Numbered from the stretch's first letter, positions 51,645 through 61,949 are shown. The stretch is 64,000 bases of DNA from Pseudobutyrivibrio sp. ACV-2 (GCF_900107545.1 NZ_FNQZ01000006.1:145822-209821); one strand, 5' to 3'. The notes: generated by a model not told the origin, from the letters alone. Numbers and translations: made by a program.

Positions 51645-53261
51645 ATGCAAAAAATAACTAAACAAAAATTTATTTATTCAATATTTCTTTTAGGAATTAT
51701 ATTTGTGGCGAGTCTGCCTGCGTTTAGAAGCGGCATATATGAAGCTGGACACGATTTACAGTTTCATTTAGGCAGGATTCAAGCTATTGCAGATGAACTT
51801 TCAAAGGGGCAGTTTCCAGTAAGATATGAAAGTGGAGCTTGGTATGGACACGGATATGTGTGTACCACATTTTATGGAAATATCTTTTTGTACATTCCAG
51901 CGATTCTTTTTAATATAGGTGTAAAGCTATGGAGATGCTACAATATTTATCTTATTTTGGTAAATGCTGTTACAGTTTTTGTGAGTTTTTATAGTTTTAA
52001 GAGATTGTTTAGGTCTGGGGAGTGGGGATTATTTGCAACAGGTTTGTATATGTTGGCAGGCTACAGATTGACTAATCTTTATGTTCGTGCAGCAGTTGGT
52101 GAATACACTGCCATGATATTTATACCACTTGTAACTTATGGCCTTTATCGCATATATGATATTGATAATACAGAAAAAAATAGGGTGGGAACTATACTTC
52201 CTCTTGTAATTGGTGCAACCGGCATGATTCAAAGCCACATACTTACAACTGAGATTGTAGTAGTATTGGCATTGATATATTGTCTGGTTCTATGGAAAGA
52301 CACATTAAAACATCTTAGGGAGCTTGGATTAGCTCTATTATTTATCTTCGGGATAAACGCGTTTTTTATCATCCCATTTATAGATTCCTATACATCTATG
52401 GATTTATATATCAACAATATTTTGACAAAGGATAGTATCAGATCAGAAGGTTTATATATCAGTCAGTTGTTTGGAATGTTGACATATGGTGGTGGTAGTA
52501 GTTTTCAATGGACTGCGGCTGATGAAGGTCATTTAAATATAGGCATATCAGTTGTGCTTTGTTTTATCGTGACACTCATATTTATAATCATTGCCATTGC
52601 GAAAAAGAAGCAGGCTTTATCAAGAAATATTGTTGTGTTATTCATCTGTGGTATTATTGCAGGATGGGTGTCCACAGTATATTTTCCATGGGACGTTTTT
52701 GCAGGGGAATCAGTTTTAGACAAGCTGGTGTCATCTGTTCAGTATCCATGGAGGTACCTTATGGTGATGACAACGTGTTTTATAATTTCAGGCACATATA
52801 GTCTGAAGCAACTTATCAGTAAAAAGGTAATTTTTGTTATAGCTGGCTTTGCAGCATTAGCAGTAGTATGTACAGGATATTTTGATTACACACTATCAAT
52901 TTACAATACGACAGTCACCAATGAGACAGCGGTGGAAAGTTGGGCTGACAAACTCTATTTGCCAGTAGATACAGATAGGGAGTCGCTTAAGACGTCGGAG
53001 TTTGTAGAAACAGCGGATGGCATTATTATTCCAGTTCTCTCATATAAAAATGTTTATGTTTTAGATGAAAATGGAACTGAGATAGATTGGTCGGCGGGAG
53101 ATAATAATCTGATTAAAATCCCCAAATTAGAACATCCAGAAAATCTTACAATTCGCTTTAGAGAGCCGCTGTTATGGCGGATAAGTGAGATTATCACACT
53201 ATTGACAATATGTGTATGTGTAGTTTCAGTAGTAAAGGATGCCAGGTTTAATAGCAATTGA
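51645..53261 (+). CDS. PTPS-related/YfhO-like polytopic membrane protein
   Basis: This 538-residue protein has about 10-11 helices, and an outside loop EAGHDLQFHLGRIQAIADELSKGQFPVRY resembles the 6-pyruvoyl-tetrahydropterin-synthase-related membrane domain, a GT-C-like family whose name is historical. A soluble segment covers about residues 430-510, and a C-terminal helix follows. I start at ATG 51645, with GGGGGAGA 14 bases upstream; GTG 51621 is also in frame. It probably acts on outside sugars with the neighbouring GT-C-like proteins. Confidence 0.62.
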   Translation: MQKITKQKFIYSIFLLGIIFVASLPAFRSGIYEAGHDLQFHLGRIQAIADELSKGQFPVRYESGAWYGHGYVCTTFYGNIFLYIPAILFNIGVKLWRCYNIYLILVNAVTVFVSFYSFKRLFRSGEWGLFATGLYMLAGYRLTNLYVRAAVGEYTAMIFIPLVTYGLYRIYDIDNTEKNRVGTILPLVIGATGMIQSHILTTEIVVVLALIYCLVLWKDTLKHLRELGLALLFIFGINAFFIIPFIDSYTSMDLYINNILTKDSIRSEGLYISQLFGMLTYGGGSSFQWTAADEGHLNIGISVVLCFIVTLIFIIIAIAKKKQALSRNIVVLFICGIIAGWVSTVYFPWDVFAGESVLDKLVSSVQYPWRYLMVMTTCFIISGTYSLKQLISKKVIFVIAGFAALAVVCTGYFDYTLSIYNTTVTNETAVESWADKLYLPVDTDRESLKTSEFVETADGIIIPVLSYKNVYVLDENGTEIDWSAGDNNLIKIPKLEHPENLTIRFREPLLWRISEIITLLTICVCVVSVVKDARFNSN

Positions 53262-53298
53262 TTATTAAATTGTAGACTTATTATATTTTTATGAAAGA

Positions 53299-54894
53299 AT
53301 GATAAAAATGGGTACATATTTAAATCCAGGCAATAGTGGTTTTGCCACAATTAAAGACAAAGATTATATAGATAAAACGGGCTTAATTAGATTAATAAAC
53401 GACACTATTGATACATCTAGCAAATTGACATGTATCAGTAGACCTAGGCGTTTTGGAAAATCTTATGCTGCCCAAATGTTATGCGCTTATTATGATTATA
53501 CATGTGACTCCCATTCTTTATTTGAAGGATTAGAGATTTCAAAATCAGATGATTATGAAAAATTTATAAATAAATACAATGTTATTTATATTGATATAAC
53601 TGGATTGCTTTCTGAATTGAATGGCGAGGGTAAGGATTTAATAAACTTTGTGCCTTTGCTTAAAAAAGATATTATCCGAGATTTATGTAAGGCGGAGTCT
53701 AGAGTTGATGATACTAGAAGATTATCTGAATGTTTATTAGACTATGTGGAATATACAGGAAAAAAGATAGTGTTTATCATTGATGAATGGGATGCCCTTA
53801 TTCGAGAAGCAAAAAAAAATGATAAAGTTCAGATTGGTTATTTGAATTTTCTAAGGGAGATATTCAAAAACGGAAATATTACACCAAGAGTAGTAGCAGG
53901 TGCATATATGACAGGAATTCTTCCAATTAAAAAGGATGGGACAGAATCTGCCATATCAGACTTTAATGAATATTCGATATTAAATCCCGGTGTATTTACT
54001 GAATATACTGGTTTCTTAGAAAAAGAGGTTTGTCAGATTTGTTCAGATAAAGGATTGAATCCGCAACTCTTTAAGGAATGGTATGATGGATACTTATTTG
54101 ACAAAGGAACATCTATATACAATCCCTATTCAGTCATGCAAGCAGTGTCTCGCAATAGTTTTGAGTCATATTGGCAAAAGACAACTGCAGCCGAATCATT
54201 AGTTACATATATCAGTATGAATTTTGCAGGATTGCAGGATGATATCGCTAGACTTATAACAGGTGAGCATCTTGAAGTTGATATATCGGGCTTCAGCAAT
54301 GATGTTGAAACATTCAAGACAAAAGATGATGTGTTGACATTGTTAATACACCTTGGATATTTGGCTTTTGATAGTATAACTCATAAGGCAAGAATTCCAA
54401 ATGAGGAAATAAAAACAGAGTTTGTAGCCCTGTTAAAAAATTCATCAAAAAGTGAATTGGCCAAGTTAGTTACACAATCAGATACTTTATTACAAGATAC
54501 TATCGAGCAAAATGAGGAAAAAGTAGCGAAAACTATAGATGATATAAGAATGTCGGAATATGCGCCAACATTCTATAATGACGAGCAAGCCTTGAGATAT
54601 GTCATCAAGTTTGCATATCTAACTTGTGTAGATAAATACAGTAAAATAGAAGAGTTGCCATCCGGTAAAGGTGTGGCTGATGTTGTATATATTCCCCAAA
54701 AGACCACTGCGGATCCAGCTTTGGTTATAGAATTAAAATGGAACAAAACTGCTGAGGCTGCGATTTCTCAGATAGAGAATAAAAATTATCCCGAGATAAT
54801 AAAGGCTTTCAGTGGTGATATTTTAATGGTGGGAATAAACTATGATGAAAAGACAAAGCGGCATAGTTGCAAAATTAATAGATTACAAAAATAA
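53299..54894 (+). CDS. AAA-ATPase-like / PD-(D/E)XK nuclease family protein
   Basis: This 531-residue protein has an N-terminal AAA-ATPase_like domain with a Walker A region SRPRRFGKSYAAQM (about residues 47-60) and Walker B KKIVFIIDEWDALI near 155-166, and a C-terminal PD-(D/E)XK nuclease-like domain with ADVVYIPQK and DPALVIELKWNKTAEAAISQI near 455-485. Members are expanded in Lachnospiraceae and Bacteroidetes genomes, with unproven roles. It lies among membrane glycosyltransferase genes with no obvious link, so it may be a later insertion. No IS ends or target duplications are visible. The start is ATG 53299 or 53308. Confidence 0.85.
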   Translation: MIKMGTYLNPGNSGFATIKDKDYIDKTGLIRLINDTIDTSSKLTCISRPRRFGKSYAAQMLCAYYDYTCDSHSLFEGLEISKSDDYEKFINKYNVIYIDITGLLSELNGEGKDLINFVPLLKKDIIRDLCKAESRVDDTRRLSECLLDYVEYTGKKIVFIIDEWDALIREAKKNDKVQIGYLNFLREIFKNGNITPRVVAGAYMTGILPIKKDGTESAISDFNEYSILNPGVFTEYTGFLEKEVCQICSDKGLNPQLFKEWYDGYLFDKGTSIYNPYSVMQAVSRNSFESYWQKTTAAESLVTYISMNFAGLQDDIARLITGEHLEVDISGFSNDVETFKTKDDVLTLLIHLGYLAFDSITHKARIPNEEIKTEFVALLKNSSKSELAKLVTQSDTLLQDTIEQNEEKVAKTIDDIRMSEYAPTFYNDEQALRYVIKFAYLTCVDKYSKIEELPSGKGVADVVYIPQKTTADPALVIELKWNKTAEAAISQIENKNYPEIIKAFSGDILMVGINYDEKTKRHSCKINRLQK

Positions 54895-54940
54895 TTTTGC
54901 CATATGGTTACAGTGAGCTTGGCTTCAATTAGAAGGGTAA

Positions 54941-56440
54941 ATGATTAAAATGGAAAATAGTTATAGAAAGTTTCTGTCAAAGAAGCATGTACATAGATAT
55001 ATACTGGGAATCCTGTATTTAGTGTTGTTTGTTCCGTATTTTTATTCTTTGTATTATTCTGTGCCAGCGAGTGATGATTTTGCTTTTGGCGCGGACACTT
55101 GTTCAGACAATTTATTGCTAAATGCAATATTGTATAGTGTGTGGAACTGGCGATTTCACAGCGGAAGATGGTTAATATTTATCATTCAAAAAATTATTAA
55201 TCCATTGAATCTACATATTCATCTAGGTCATGCATATGGAGTATATATGATCGTTTTGTTTCTCTTTTTCACAGGGATAATCATATACTCACTAAACGAG
55301 ATAATAAGATATATATTAGATTGCAATGGAATTCTTTCAAATTGGTCAACGTTTATACTAATAGCTACTTTTTATACAACTTATTATTACGTTGAAGCTT
55401 ATAACTGGTATGTAGGAGCGACAGCTTATGCTCTTCCTATGGCACTTATGTTATTAGCTGTAGCACTAAATATAAAATACTTGGAAACAAAAGAACTAAA
55501 ATATATGGTGTGGCTATCAGTAACAGCTATCATACCTGCAACAAATGAGTTTTGTGATGTCCCACTTGGTGTAGTGTATATATACTTGATGTTTTTGGTT
55601 GGTAAAGGAACCATCACAGATAAAAAAGAATTAGTTCATAGATTGTTACCATTATTGGAGTTTGTGGTACTTGGAGTATCAGTAGTTTTTGCTCCGGGAA
55701 ATTTCGTAAGACAATCTGGATATCAAGTTGAATCCAATTTAGGAAATGCAGTTAGACAATCTGTTATAGATATTGTCTCTAGGATTACGTCTACAATTGT
55801 TGTAAAACCATGGGTATTAGCAGCATTTTTGGGTATATTTTTGATAGGTATAGCCTCAAATAAAAATAAGCACAAAACTACTAATATTTTTATGTTAGGA
55901 TTAGTTTGCGGGATAGCAATATTGGGTTCTATTTTTCCATATATGTATGGACGTAATTTCACAACTACATATATGGATGTAAGAATGCAATATGTAATGG
56001 GGCTTCTGATTGTCATATGTATAGGCATATTTGCTATGGTGATAGGAAGGAAATTCGCAAGATTAATAAAAATAGATTTTAAGAGCAGTCATATAGCTCT
56101 TGTAACAGTCTGTATTGTCATAGTGGGTGTGATTGGTCTTGTTAGAAATAGCGCCTATCTCAACTCTGTTCCAGTTGATATGTATAACAAGAAAGAACTT
56201 ATTAAATCAAGCTATGACCTATGGGATGGCGTTCTTTTAGAGATAGAACAATCACCAGATGATGATGTAAAGGTCCATAGAGAGTCAGATGTTTCATGGA
56301 CCCCATATTTCCTATATTCAGGGTTAGTTAGTGGGGAAACATTTGATGTAGATTTTGATGAAGTCTATAGTTCTAAACAAATTATGTTGAACGTATATTA
56401 TCAGAAAAAATCTGTCACATTGTATTTTGATAATCAGTAA
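54941..56440 (+). CDS. DUF6056-like polytopic membrane protein
   Basis: This 499-residue protein has about 11-12 helices. The N-terminal LVLFVPYFYSLYYSVPASDDFAFGADTC carries an Asp-Asp in the first outside loop, matching DUF6056, a GT-C-like group. The C-terminal outside part (from about 410) includes SYDLWDGVLLEIEQSPDDDVKVHRESDVSWTPYF. It is a tandem paralogue of the next gene, which repeats the same motif and the same C-terminal pattern. It is strongly AT-rich in codon third positions. The overlap with the next frame is small. Probably an outside-acting sugar transferase. Confidence 0.7.
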   Translation: MIKMENSYRKFLSKKHVHRYILGILYLVLFVPYFYSLYYSVPASDDFAFGADTCSDNLLLNAILYSVWNWRFHSGRWLIFIIQKIINPLNLHIHLGHAYGVYMIVLFLFFTGIIIYSLNEIIRYILDCNGILSNWSTFILIATFYTTYYYVEAYNWYVGATAYALPMALMLLAVALNIKYLETKELKYMVWLSVTAIIPATNEFCDVPLGVVYIYLMFLVGKGTITDKKELVHRLLPLLEFVVLGVSVVFAPGNFVRQSGYQVESNLGNAVRQSVIDIVSRITSTIVVKPWVLAAFLGIFLIGIASNKNKHKTTNIFMLGLVCGIAILGSIFPYMYGRNFTTTYMDVRMQYVMGLLIVICIGIFAMVIGRKFARLIKIDFKSSHIALVTVCIVIVGVIGLVRNSAYLNSVPVDMYNKKELIKSSYDLWDGVLLEIEQSPDDDVKVHRESDVSWTPYFLYSGLVSGETFDVDFDEVYSSKQIMLNVYYQKKSVTLYFDNQ

Positions 56441-56453
56441 GGTAAATAGGTTT

Positions 56454-57944
56454 ATGTTAAAGAAAATAAATATTAAAGAAATATTACTTAGAATTCCGTT
56501 GATAATAGGATATATATGGTTACTTAGCCCTTTTGTATATAGTGTTTATTATTCTATGCCAGCAAATGACGATTTTGCCCATGGAATTAATTGGTGGGGA
56601 AGTAATTTGGTTGGAGAGGCTTTGCATAGAGCTGGATGGAACTATATGCATAGCTTTGGACAGTCAGGTGTATTTGCTGCCTTCACACAGGTACTATTTA
56701 ATCCGTTATATTGGTTTAAAGATAGGGGGCATAGCTTTGGAATCTGTATGGTAATTGTATTTCTATTAGTTATCATAGGAACGCTGTATGCTGTAAGAAG
56801 ATTAGTAAAGCTATTGGGAGCTGTGCAGAATAGTTATGTATTAGATATATTTACATTCTTGTTGGCATTACTGCTTCTTACAAGCTATTATTATAGCGAT
56901 GTATATAATTGGTGGTCAGGTGTACCTGGATACTCTCTGATGATGATGGTGAGTATGTTTGCCTATGGAAATATTGTAAAGTATAACGATACACGTAGCA
57001 AAAAGGATTACATTCTGATGATTATTCTAGGAATGATTACCTGCACTTGTTTAATGAATTGTGTGGCAACTGGCATATTTTATGTCATTTATGTTTTTAT
57101 TTATAATTATAAAAATGGTGAGAAATTAACAAGAAAAATTCTCCCTTTAGTATTATATATTTTTGTCGGACTTCTTATGATTGCAGCGCCTGGTATACGT
57201 GAGAGAAGTGGAGAGGATATACCTGTAGATTATGTAGAAGCTTTAATGGTAACAGCTTATCGTGTGAAAACTCGTTTTACTGTATCATATCAGACGCGAC
57301 CATGGATTATCTTATTTATTGTTTTGATCCTATTAGCCGGAATGATGGTTAAGTCTGAAAAGAAGCCTAAGATTCTTGTGATTATTATGGGTTATCTGTG
57401 TTCACTTGTGGCTGCATTTGGTGCAGTAGCTCCATATGTAGTAGGCTCACATAAGACATATGATTCAGAATTTACACCTAGAATATATTTTGTAGAAGAT
57501 TATTTAGTTTTCATAGCTTTTGCAGTATTAACATTTAGATTGGGACAATGGCTAGCCGTAAAGATTGACAGAGAAATACAATGGAAAATTGTTATTCCAT
57601 TAGGGCTTTGTTGTGTTTTAATTAATTATATATACTGCGCAAATCATCAAGAGGAGATAGGTGTATTAATACCATCTGACATAAAAGAACATGTGGCATT
57701 AATAAAAGAAAGCTATTATTTCTGGGATGATATTATAGATGAGATAATAGAATCTCCTGATATGGATGTTGAGATTTATAGACAAAATGTGGATTGGTGC
57801 CAGTATGTGTATTATACAAGTTTAGATGATGGAACTAGTGATTGGGACTGGTCTGGAGATAAAAAAATATATTATGGAGGATGTAATCAGTGTGCGGCAA
57901 TTTTCTATGGAAAGGATAGAATAAGAGTTTATTTTAATGAATAG
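56454..57944 (+). CDS. DUF6056-like polytopic membrane protein, paralogue
   Basis: This 496-residue protein has the same plan as the preceding gene: SPFVYSVYYSMPANDDFAHGINWWG in the first loop, AAPGIRERSG in the middle where the neighbour has APGNFVRQSG, and a C-terminal SYYFWDDIIDEIIESPDMDVEIYRQNVDWCQYVYY. Local gene duplication followed by strong divergence is the simplest reading. I start at ATG 56454; TTG 56427 lies inside the previous gene. No strong ribosome site is seen. Confidence 0.7.
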   Translation: MLKKINIKEILLRIPLIIGYIWLLSPFVYSVYYSMPANDDFAHGINWWGSNLVGEALHRAGWNYMHSFGQSGVFAAFTQVLFNPLYWFKDRGHSFGICMVIVFLLVIIGTLYAVRRLVKLLGAVQNSYVLDIFTFLLALLLLTSYYYSDVYNWWSGVPGYSLMMMVSMFAYGNIVKYNDTRSKKDYILMIILGMITCTCLMNCVATGIFYVIYVFIYNYKNGEKLTRKILPLVLYIFVGLLMIAAPGIRERSGEDIPVDYVEALMVTAYRVKTRFTVSYQTRPWIILFIVLILLAGMMVKSEKKPKILVIIMGYLCSLVAAFGAVAPYVVGSHKTYDSEFTPRIYFVEDYLVFIAFAVLTFRLGQWLAVKIDREIQWKIVIPLGLCCVLINYIYCANHQEEIGVLIPSDIKEHVALIKESYYFWDDIIDEIIESPDMDVEIYRQNVDWCQYVYYTSLDDGTSDWDWSGDKKIYYGGCNQCAAIFYGKDRIRVYFNE

Positions 57945-57955
57945 TTGATGATGGG

Positions 57956-59443
57956 ATGATTTTAATGGGGAAAGATAGAAACATAATGAAAAGGTATTTT
58001 ATGCTTGTTTTAGGCGTGATTATACCTATAATGACAACATTTATATACTACTTTTTAAATTTGAGATTTGGAGATAGTGTATTTGATTTGCCAATATCTT
58101 CTTGGGGGGATGGAATATTATATTATAAGCAAATTGAGAGTTTGGTGAATGGGGGCAACTTACAGGGCTATTATGGTTTTAATGAAAGCCATGCAGAAAT
58201 TGGGAAAATGGCGGCATGGTCACCAATTATATATGTTCCTTTTACATTATTGGGAATGATAGCTGGATGGAATTATTCTTCCCCAATTATATACAATGTT
58301 ATTTATTGGATTATTGCCTTTGAATTATTTGTAATTTTATTAAAACCAAGGCTGGTTCAATTCACGTCTTTCTCGATTATGTGGATTAGTTTTGGCATAT
58401 TACATTACTATAGTTTGCAGTGTATGGCGGAAAGCTTTATTGCGTCTCTAACCGTTATTTATGTTATAATTGCATTCAAATATTCATATGATTCAAGACA
58501 ATTTAATATTTGGTTGGTTATAGCATTGGTTCTTCTAGTTCTTTTAACATTAATGAGAGGATATTGCGCAGTATTTGGTTTACCATTATTCTACTTTGCC
58601 TTAAAAAAGGTCGGTAAATTAGTCTCAGCAATTATAGGCATAGTGATGATATTATCTACTGCTACATATATTGTAATAATAAAAAAATATACATCATTAT
58701 ATTTTTGGCCTCTAATAGATGCTTCTTGGGTTCGGGCATTTAGATATGGTATACGACCAGGGATTGAAAGCACTTTAGAGAGATTTCTTTTAGCATATTC
58801 AGAATGTAAGGAACTTATACTAGGGACTTTAGCACGGAATTATATGTGGTATGCTTCATATGTATTACTTATTATTGCAATGCTTTGGTTATTATATAAG
58901 ACGTTCCGTGATAGGAAATTGTCATATGTATCTGTTCTAATAATCCCATTAGCTTTTATAGCAGCTTTTTGGATGCTTTATGATGTAGGAAACGGTGGGA
59001 GACAGTTTATTTGTCTTGTATGTGGATTCTTCCTAATACTGGCTATGGATCAAAAGGCAAGTCCCCTCATTGGAGTAGTGCTGCTACTTTCCTTTTACAT
59101 GACATGGTTTACTAAGGGAGATGTAAAATTTTTAAACACAAGTAGTAATGCTTCATTTGAAACTGAAGTAAGTCGTTTGACAGATTATTTAAATGCGGAA
59201 CAGGGAATTAGTGAATGGGATAATACAATTGTATGGGCATATGGAACCCAAACTTTATATGGTGTACCATCGAAGTTTGGATTAAATTGTTGTAGAGATG
59301 AATATTTAGAAGAAAACGGCGGATCTTTAAAAGCAAAATACGTTATGATTGGTAAAGGCAGCCCTGCTGAGAAATATGTTCAGCCTAGCGGTTGGAAATA
59401 TCTAGATACATTTTTGGATATGGATTTATATAGTACAAGGTAG
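57956..59443 (+). CDS. Polytopic GT-C-like membrane protein
   Basis: This 495-residue protein has about 11 helices. An outside loop contains SWGDGILYYKQIESLVNGGNLQGYYGFNES, a GT-C-like acidic site, and a soluble tail of about 90 residues follows the last helix. The N-terminus has in-frame ATGs at 57956, 57965 and 57986 (MKRYFML); GGGGAAAG before the third makes the true start uncertain. Its family is not identified. It is packed 11 bases after the DUF6056-like pair and 7 bases before the next gene, so it is probably in the same transcript. Confidence 0.6.
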   Translation: MILMGKDRNIMKRYFMLVLGVIIPIMTTFIYYFLNLRFGDSVFDLPISSWGDGILYYKQIESLVNGGNLQGYYGFNESHAEIGKMAAWSPIIYVPFTLLGMIAGWNYSSPIIYNVIYWIIAFELFVILLKPRLVQFTSFSIMWISFGILHYYSLQCMAESFIASLTVIYVIIAFKYSYDSRQFNIWLVIALVLLVLLTLMRGYCAVFGLPLFYFALKKVGKLVSAIIGIVMILSTATYIVIIKKYTSLYFWPLIDASWVRAFRYGIRPGIESTLERFLLAYSECKELILGTLARNYMWYASYVLLIIAMLWLLYKTFRDRKLSYVSVLIIPLAFIAAFWMLYDVGNGGRQFICLVCGFFLILAMDQKASPLIGVVLLLSFYMTWFTKGDVKFLNTSSNASFETEVSRLTDYLNAEQGISEWDNTIVWAYGTQTLYGVPSKFGLNCCRDEYLEENGGSLKAKYVMIGKGSPAEKYVQPSGWKYLDTFLDMDLYSTR

Positions 59444-59450
59444 AAATAAA

Positions 59451-60623
59451 ATGAAGAAAAAGTTGGAATATATTTTTAAAAATTATACTGACACACCATT
59501 TTGGTTAGGTGTTATAGCGGTTAGCCTAATATGGATTCTTATCTATTACACATTAGGACCATATTGGGATTTTGAGGAGCATATTAAACTTGCGAAATAT
59601 ATTATTCGTCCGGAAATAGACGCCCAGGATTTATTGGATGTTGGTTTAACACTTGTTGCACCATACCCGTTATTTCACATCAGTATTAAGCTGTTGCATT
59701 ATATGTTCAGACTTGATTACGTAACGGTTCAGGCAGTTTTTTTGACCTTATGCAATGTTTGCTCAATTCTTGTTTTTAGATTTATTATAAAAAAATATAC
59801 AAAGGTAGAAAATTCATATTTTGTTGATTTTTTAAGTATATCCGCGATGATTTTTATGGGCGCAAGGAGTTGGTTAAATGATTGGGTATATTTTAGGTGG
59901 CAGGCGGGACCTAATCCATTGCATAATCCAACTATAGTTGTGGTGAGACCAATAGGTCTATTATGCTTTTATTTTTTCATAAAATACATGAACGATTTTA
60001 AAAATAATAATAAAGATTATTTACTTTTTTCTATATTTAGCGCACTTTCTGTATTAGCAAAACCTAGTTGGGCAACCGTATATATAGCAGCAATGGGAGT
60101 ATATACTTTGTTCGTGATGTGCTCAAATAAGGATATTTTTATTGGAATTAAAAATTTTATTGCAGTATTACCGACGTTATTGATAATGGTGTGGCAATTA
60201 TCGGTATTTAAGAATAATACAGACAAGATGGATGTTAGTATTCATTTTGGTACATATTACGATTACAGTGTACTCAAAGTAATAGGAATATCGTTAGTGA
60301 TGGTTCCGGTTGTATTTATATTGTTTGATTATAAACGTGTAAAAGAAAATGTGGCGATGGTAATTACACTAACTGCGTTGATTATAGGGTGGGCTCAGTT
60401 TTTCCTATTAACTCAAGGTGGAACCAATGATTTTAGTTGGGGTTACGACTTAGCAATTCAATTGACAACAGTTTTATTTATGGCTGATGGATATATTAGA
60501 GACAAACAGAATAAGATCGCAAAATGGCGTGTGAATTTAGCTTATATAATGTTTGTGTATCAAGTATTTGTAGGGTTATGTTACATGTATATCACATATA
60601 AAAATTGTGACTACAGATTTTAA
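59451..60623 (+). CDS. Polytopic GT-C-like membrane protein
   Basis: This 390-residue protein has about 9-10 helices. The first loop has LGPYWDFEEHIKLAKYII, placing Asp and Glu at the GT-C site position. The segment WQAGPNPLHNPTIVVVRPIGLLCF resembles a motif of the next gene (HNAWHNATYLASRPFIIGSF), and both have ILAKPSW or TMTKPAY after a central helix, so the two are distant paralogues. Small C-terminal loops, no soluble domain. Function unknown, probably glycosyl transfer. Confidence 0.62.
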   Translation: MKKKLEYIFKNYTDTPFWLGVIAVSLIWILIYYTLGPYWDFEEHIKLAKYIIRPEIDAQDLLDVGLTLVAPYPLFHISIKLLHYMFRLDYVTVQAVFLTLCNVCSILVFRFIIKKYTKVENSYFVDFLSISAMIFMGARSWLNDWVYFRWQAGPNPLHNPTIVVVRPIGLLCFYFFIKYMNDFKNNNKDYLLFSIFSALSVLAKPSWATVYIAAMGVYTLFVMCSNKDIFIGIKNFIAVLPTLLIMVWQLSVFKNNTDKMDVSIHFGTYYDYSVLKVIGISLVMVPVVFILFDYKRVKENVAMVITLTALIIGWAQFFLLTQGGTNDFSWGYDLAIQLTTVLFMADGYIRDKQNKIAKWRVNLAYIMFVYQVFVGLCYMYITYKNCDYRF

Positions 60624-60689
60624 TCAAATTATAATATTTTAGTAAATTTGGTTGAGTAAGAAGGAGTACCATAGTTAAAGGGATAATAT

Positions 60690-61919
60690 ATGTATAGGAA
60701 TGATAAGAAATATAAATTGTTTGATTTAGTAATTTGGATAGGAACATTGTTTATATGTACTGTGTTAATGTTCGTTTTAGTTTATAAGCAAGCTTCTAAC
60801 GGTGAAATATATCACTCAGATATAGGTGCTTATATTGATGAAATGTTAGGAATACCTACTGACTATAGTTTTCCCTATCCTATAATGTTCAAAACGGCAG
60901 CTCTACTAAATAAATTTGTTTGGCCGAGCTTAGCGATGTCACTAACAGTTACAGGTTTTAACATTTTAGCGTTAATCTATACTAGAATAAGTTTCCGAAA
61001 AAAAACAAATATTGGAATATTAGCTACCTTTTCAACAGTAGCATTATTTTTCTGTTCAATGATTTATAATCCCTTATTTGCAAAAGTAGGGATTTATAAT
61101 AGATATGTAGGTGTATTTACACATAACGCTTGGCATAATGCCACCTATTTGGCGTCTCGTCCATTTATAATTGGCTCATTCATTTATGGAGCATACACTA
61201 TGCTTAACTATGAGTCGGATTTTGAAAAGGCAGAAATACTGACGTTTGCAAAACACAAAAATTATCTAATTTTTTCATTGTTTATGTTTTTGGTTACAAT
61301 GACTAAACCAGCATATACATTACCACACATGGCAGTGGTCGGTATAGTTGCAATATATAGGTTGCTTAAAATGAAGTTTAAAAATTTTAGGCAGACTTTA
61401 TGTTTGGCATTAACATATGTTCCTACTTTGTGTGTATTACTATATCAATATGCTGGAGTGTTTACAGGAACATCTAGTAGAGGAGAGGATAATGGTATAG
61501 GAATATGTTTAGGCAAAGTGTGGTTGAACTATGTATCCAACCTTCCTTTGGCAATAATTTTAGCAGCAGGGTTTCCTATTGTTGTACTGTTATTTCATAT
61601 AAAGCAGTTGCGTGAATCTGAACAATATCGGTTTGGATGGCAAATATATCTTGCGGGGCTATTGATGGCCTTTTTCTTATATGAAAAAGGATTTAGGGCG
61701 ATGCACTTTAACTTTGCATGGGGCTATATCTGTGGCCTGTTTGTTGTTTTCTTTGTATCATTAGAAGAATGGTGTATTGATATAAAAGAGGCTTATTCAG
61801 AAGATGAAAGATTCAAAGTTAACAAGAAATTAGTAGCAGAGACTATTGCATTGCTGCTGCATTTGATATGCGGTGTATGTTATTTTATGTCGTTACTAAA
61901 TGGAGGAGATTATTTGTAA
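60690..61919 (+). CDS. Polytopic GT-C-like membrane protein, paralogue of the preceding gene
   Basis: This 409-residue protein has about 9-10 helices, with GEIYHSDIGAYIDEMLGIPTDYSFPYPIMF as its first outside loop and HNAWHNATYLASRPFIIGSFIYG and TMTKPAYTLPH matching the preceding gene. The upstream gap (60624-60689) has AAGGAG well before the ATG and a second purine-rich stretch, GGGATAAT, near it. It is the last gene of the membrane-protein run; a promoter for the wecE genes follows. Function not known beyond GT-C-like layout. Confidence 0.62.
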   Translation: MYRNDKKYKLFDLVIWIGTLFICTVLMFVLVYKQASNGEIYHSDIGAYIDEMLGIPTDYSFPYPIMFKTAALLNKFVWPSLAMSLTVTGFNILALIYTRISFRKKTNIGILATFSTVALFFCSMIYNPLFAKVGIYNRYVGVFTHNAWHNATYLASRPFIIGSFIYGAYTMLNYESDFEKAEILTFAKHKNYLIFSLFMFLVTMTKPAYTLPHMAVVGIVAIYRLLKMKFKNFRQTLCLALTYVPTLCVLLYQYAGVFTGTSSRGEDNGIGICLGKVWLNYVSNLPLAIILAAGFPIVVLLFHIKQLRESEQYRFGWQIYLAGLLMAFFLYEKGFRAMHFNFAWGYICGLFVVFFVSLEEWCIDIKEAYSEDERFKVNKKLVAETIALLLHLICGVCYFMSLLNGGDYL

Positions 61920-61920
61920 T

Positions 61921-61949
61921 TTGAACAGTATGAGCTCCATATGTATTAT
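61921..61949 (+). promoter_or_regulatory. Candidate promoter for wecE unit
   Basis: TTGAAC (61921-61926) and TATTAT (61944-61949) at 17-base spacing, 65 bases before the wecE start, in a 94-base gap after the membrane-protein run. Confidence 0.5.

Noticed and set aside
53299..54894. Insertion sequence or transposase
   Set aside because: The protein is an AAA-like/PD-(D/E)XK family member; no terminal inverted repeats or target duplications were found at its borders.
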